Origin: Streptomyces sp. 846.5 | Lineage (GTDB): Bacteria; Actinomycetota; Actinomycetes; Streptomycetales; Streptomycetaceae | Reading direction: 5' to 3' | Assembly: GCF_004365705.1 (NCBI RefSeq) | Contig: NZ_SOBN01000001.1 | Coordinates: 5,318,001 to 5,382,000 of the forward strand | Length of the DNA stretch: 64,000 bases | Part shown: piece by piece, positions 63,753-64,000 of the stretch | How positions within the stretch are numbered: the stretch's first letter is position 1 | Layout: every line of letters starts with the position of its first letter | Made by a program: the position numbers and the translations under genes | The notes under the pieces: model-generated | Databases searched by the model: none | What the model was told of the DNA's origin: nothing | The model's input: the letters and a program-made list of their open reading frames with translations, nothing else

Positions 63753-64000
63753 GTGACCGCCGAGACGTCACAGACCCTGGACCGGGGGGTCCAGGTCCTC
63801 AAGCTCCTCGCGGACTCCGAGCGGGGGCTCACCGTCACCGAGCTCGCCGGGCGCCTCGGCGTCAACCGCACCGTCGTCTACCGGCTGCTGGCGACCCTGG
63901 AGCAGCACGGCCTGGTCCGCCGGGACATCGGCGGCCGGGCCAGGGTCGGCCTCGGCGTGCTGCGGCTCGCCCACCGGGTGCACCCGTTGCTGCGGGAGGC
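63753..64000 (+). CDS. IclR family transcriptional regulator (partial, runs off the window)
   Basis: The first 82 codons are visible. The winged helix-turn-helix is clear: TLDRGVQVLKLLADSERGL, TVTELAGRLGVNRTVVYRLL and ATLEQHGLVRRD, followed by the wing (GGRARVGLGVLRLAH). The effector domain lies beyond the window. GTG 63753 has AAGAGGAG about 8 nt upstream. The 277-nt divergent gap to the DUF3152 gene probably carries both promoters. Target genes are not in view. Confidence 0.85.
   Translation, partial: MTAETSQTLDRGVQVLKLLADSERGLTVTELAGRLGVNRTVVYRLLATLEQHGLVRRDIGGRARVGLGVLRLAHRVHPLLRE

Overview
The window is high-GC DNA (roughly 70% or more) with GTG and TTG starts, dense single-direction operons with ATGA/GTGA overlaps, class E sortase-type LAETG wall protein, large 180-kDa type NAD-glutamate dehydrogenase and an actinobacterial SecA/Rv3235-like/FtsEX/SmpB gene order. 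This points to the Streptomycetaceae (Streptomyces, Kitasatospora or Streptacidiphilus); the sequence alone does not decide which. It looks like chromosomal core with a few accessory modules. No insertion sequence, prophage or CRISPR array was seen.

Layout. 79-4556: a four-gene operon resembling Pel/galactosaminoglycan polysaccharide handling (PelF-like glycosyltransferase, multi-span membrane protein, spherulin-4/GH135-like and GH114-like hydrolases). 4796-9589: secA, an Rv3235-like gene, a DUF6912 gene and a HAD hydrolase. 9603-16428: glutamate metabolism (P5C dehydrogenase, then large NAD-glutamate dehydrogenase). 16373-22129: an envelope-glycan block with two paralogous GT-C membrane proteins on either side of a GT2-methyltransferase fusion, next to a flippase-like protein. 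22304-25726: a sugar ABC importer without its own ATPase. 25844-32400: an FHA-FtsK/SpoIIIE-like ATPase divergent from two membrane Ser/Thr kinases. 32453-39011: prfB, an LAETG wall protein, a small zinc-ribbon membrane protein, ftsEX, a CtpA-type protease, smpB and tmRNA. 39160-48748: winged-helix protein, HelD-like motor, malic enzyme, HU, murA, YqgE/AlgH and DUF3039. 48874-50484: GH20 hexosaminidase. 50774-55220: a three-subunit xanthine-dehydrogenase-like molybdo-flavoenzyme. 55355-58815: ApbE, ferric-reductase-like, NuoF-like and ferredoxin module. 58817-59144: a tRNA-Cys transcription unit with a cysteine-rich leader ORF. 59224-64000: MFS transporter, DEAD/DEAH helicase, DUF3152 protein and the start of an IclR regulator.

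Most notable points. (1) On the minus strand a 27-codon ORF with six Cys codons (five of them UGU), a strong Shine-Dalgarno and a TTGACT/TAGAGT promoter lies just upstream of an isolated tRNA-Cys(GCA), followed by a hairpin. This could be a tRNA gene under control of its own aminoacylation state. (2) The ApbE redox module has a secreted Ser/Thr-rich protein where an FMN-binding domain protein would be expected, but the FMN-binding domain is absent. (3) The xanthine-dehydrogenase-like large subunit has Ala where the catalytic Glu is expected. (4) A GC-rich repeat follows prfB between 29-nt copies of the prfB tail, and the same repeat is embedded in the coding sequence of the molybdenum subunit. 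(5) Several genes have a TANNNT -10 box 6-8 nt before the start codon, which predicts leaderless mRNAs.
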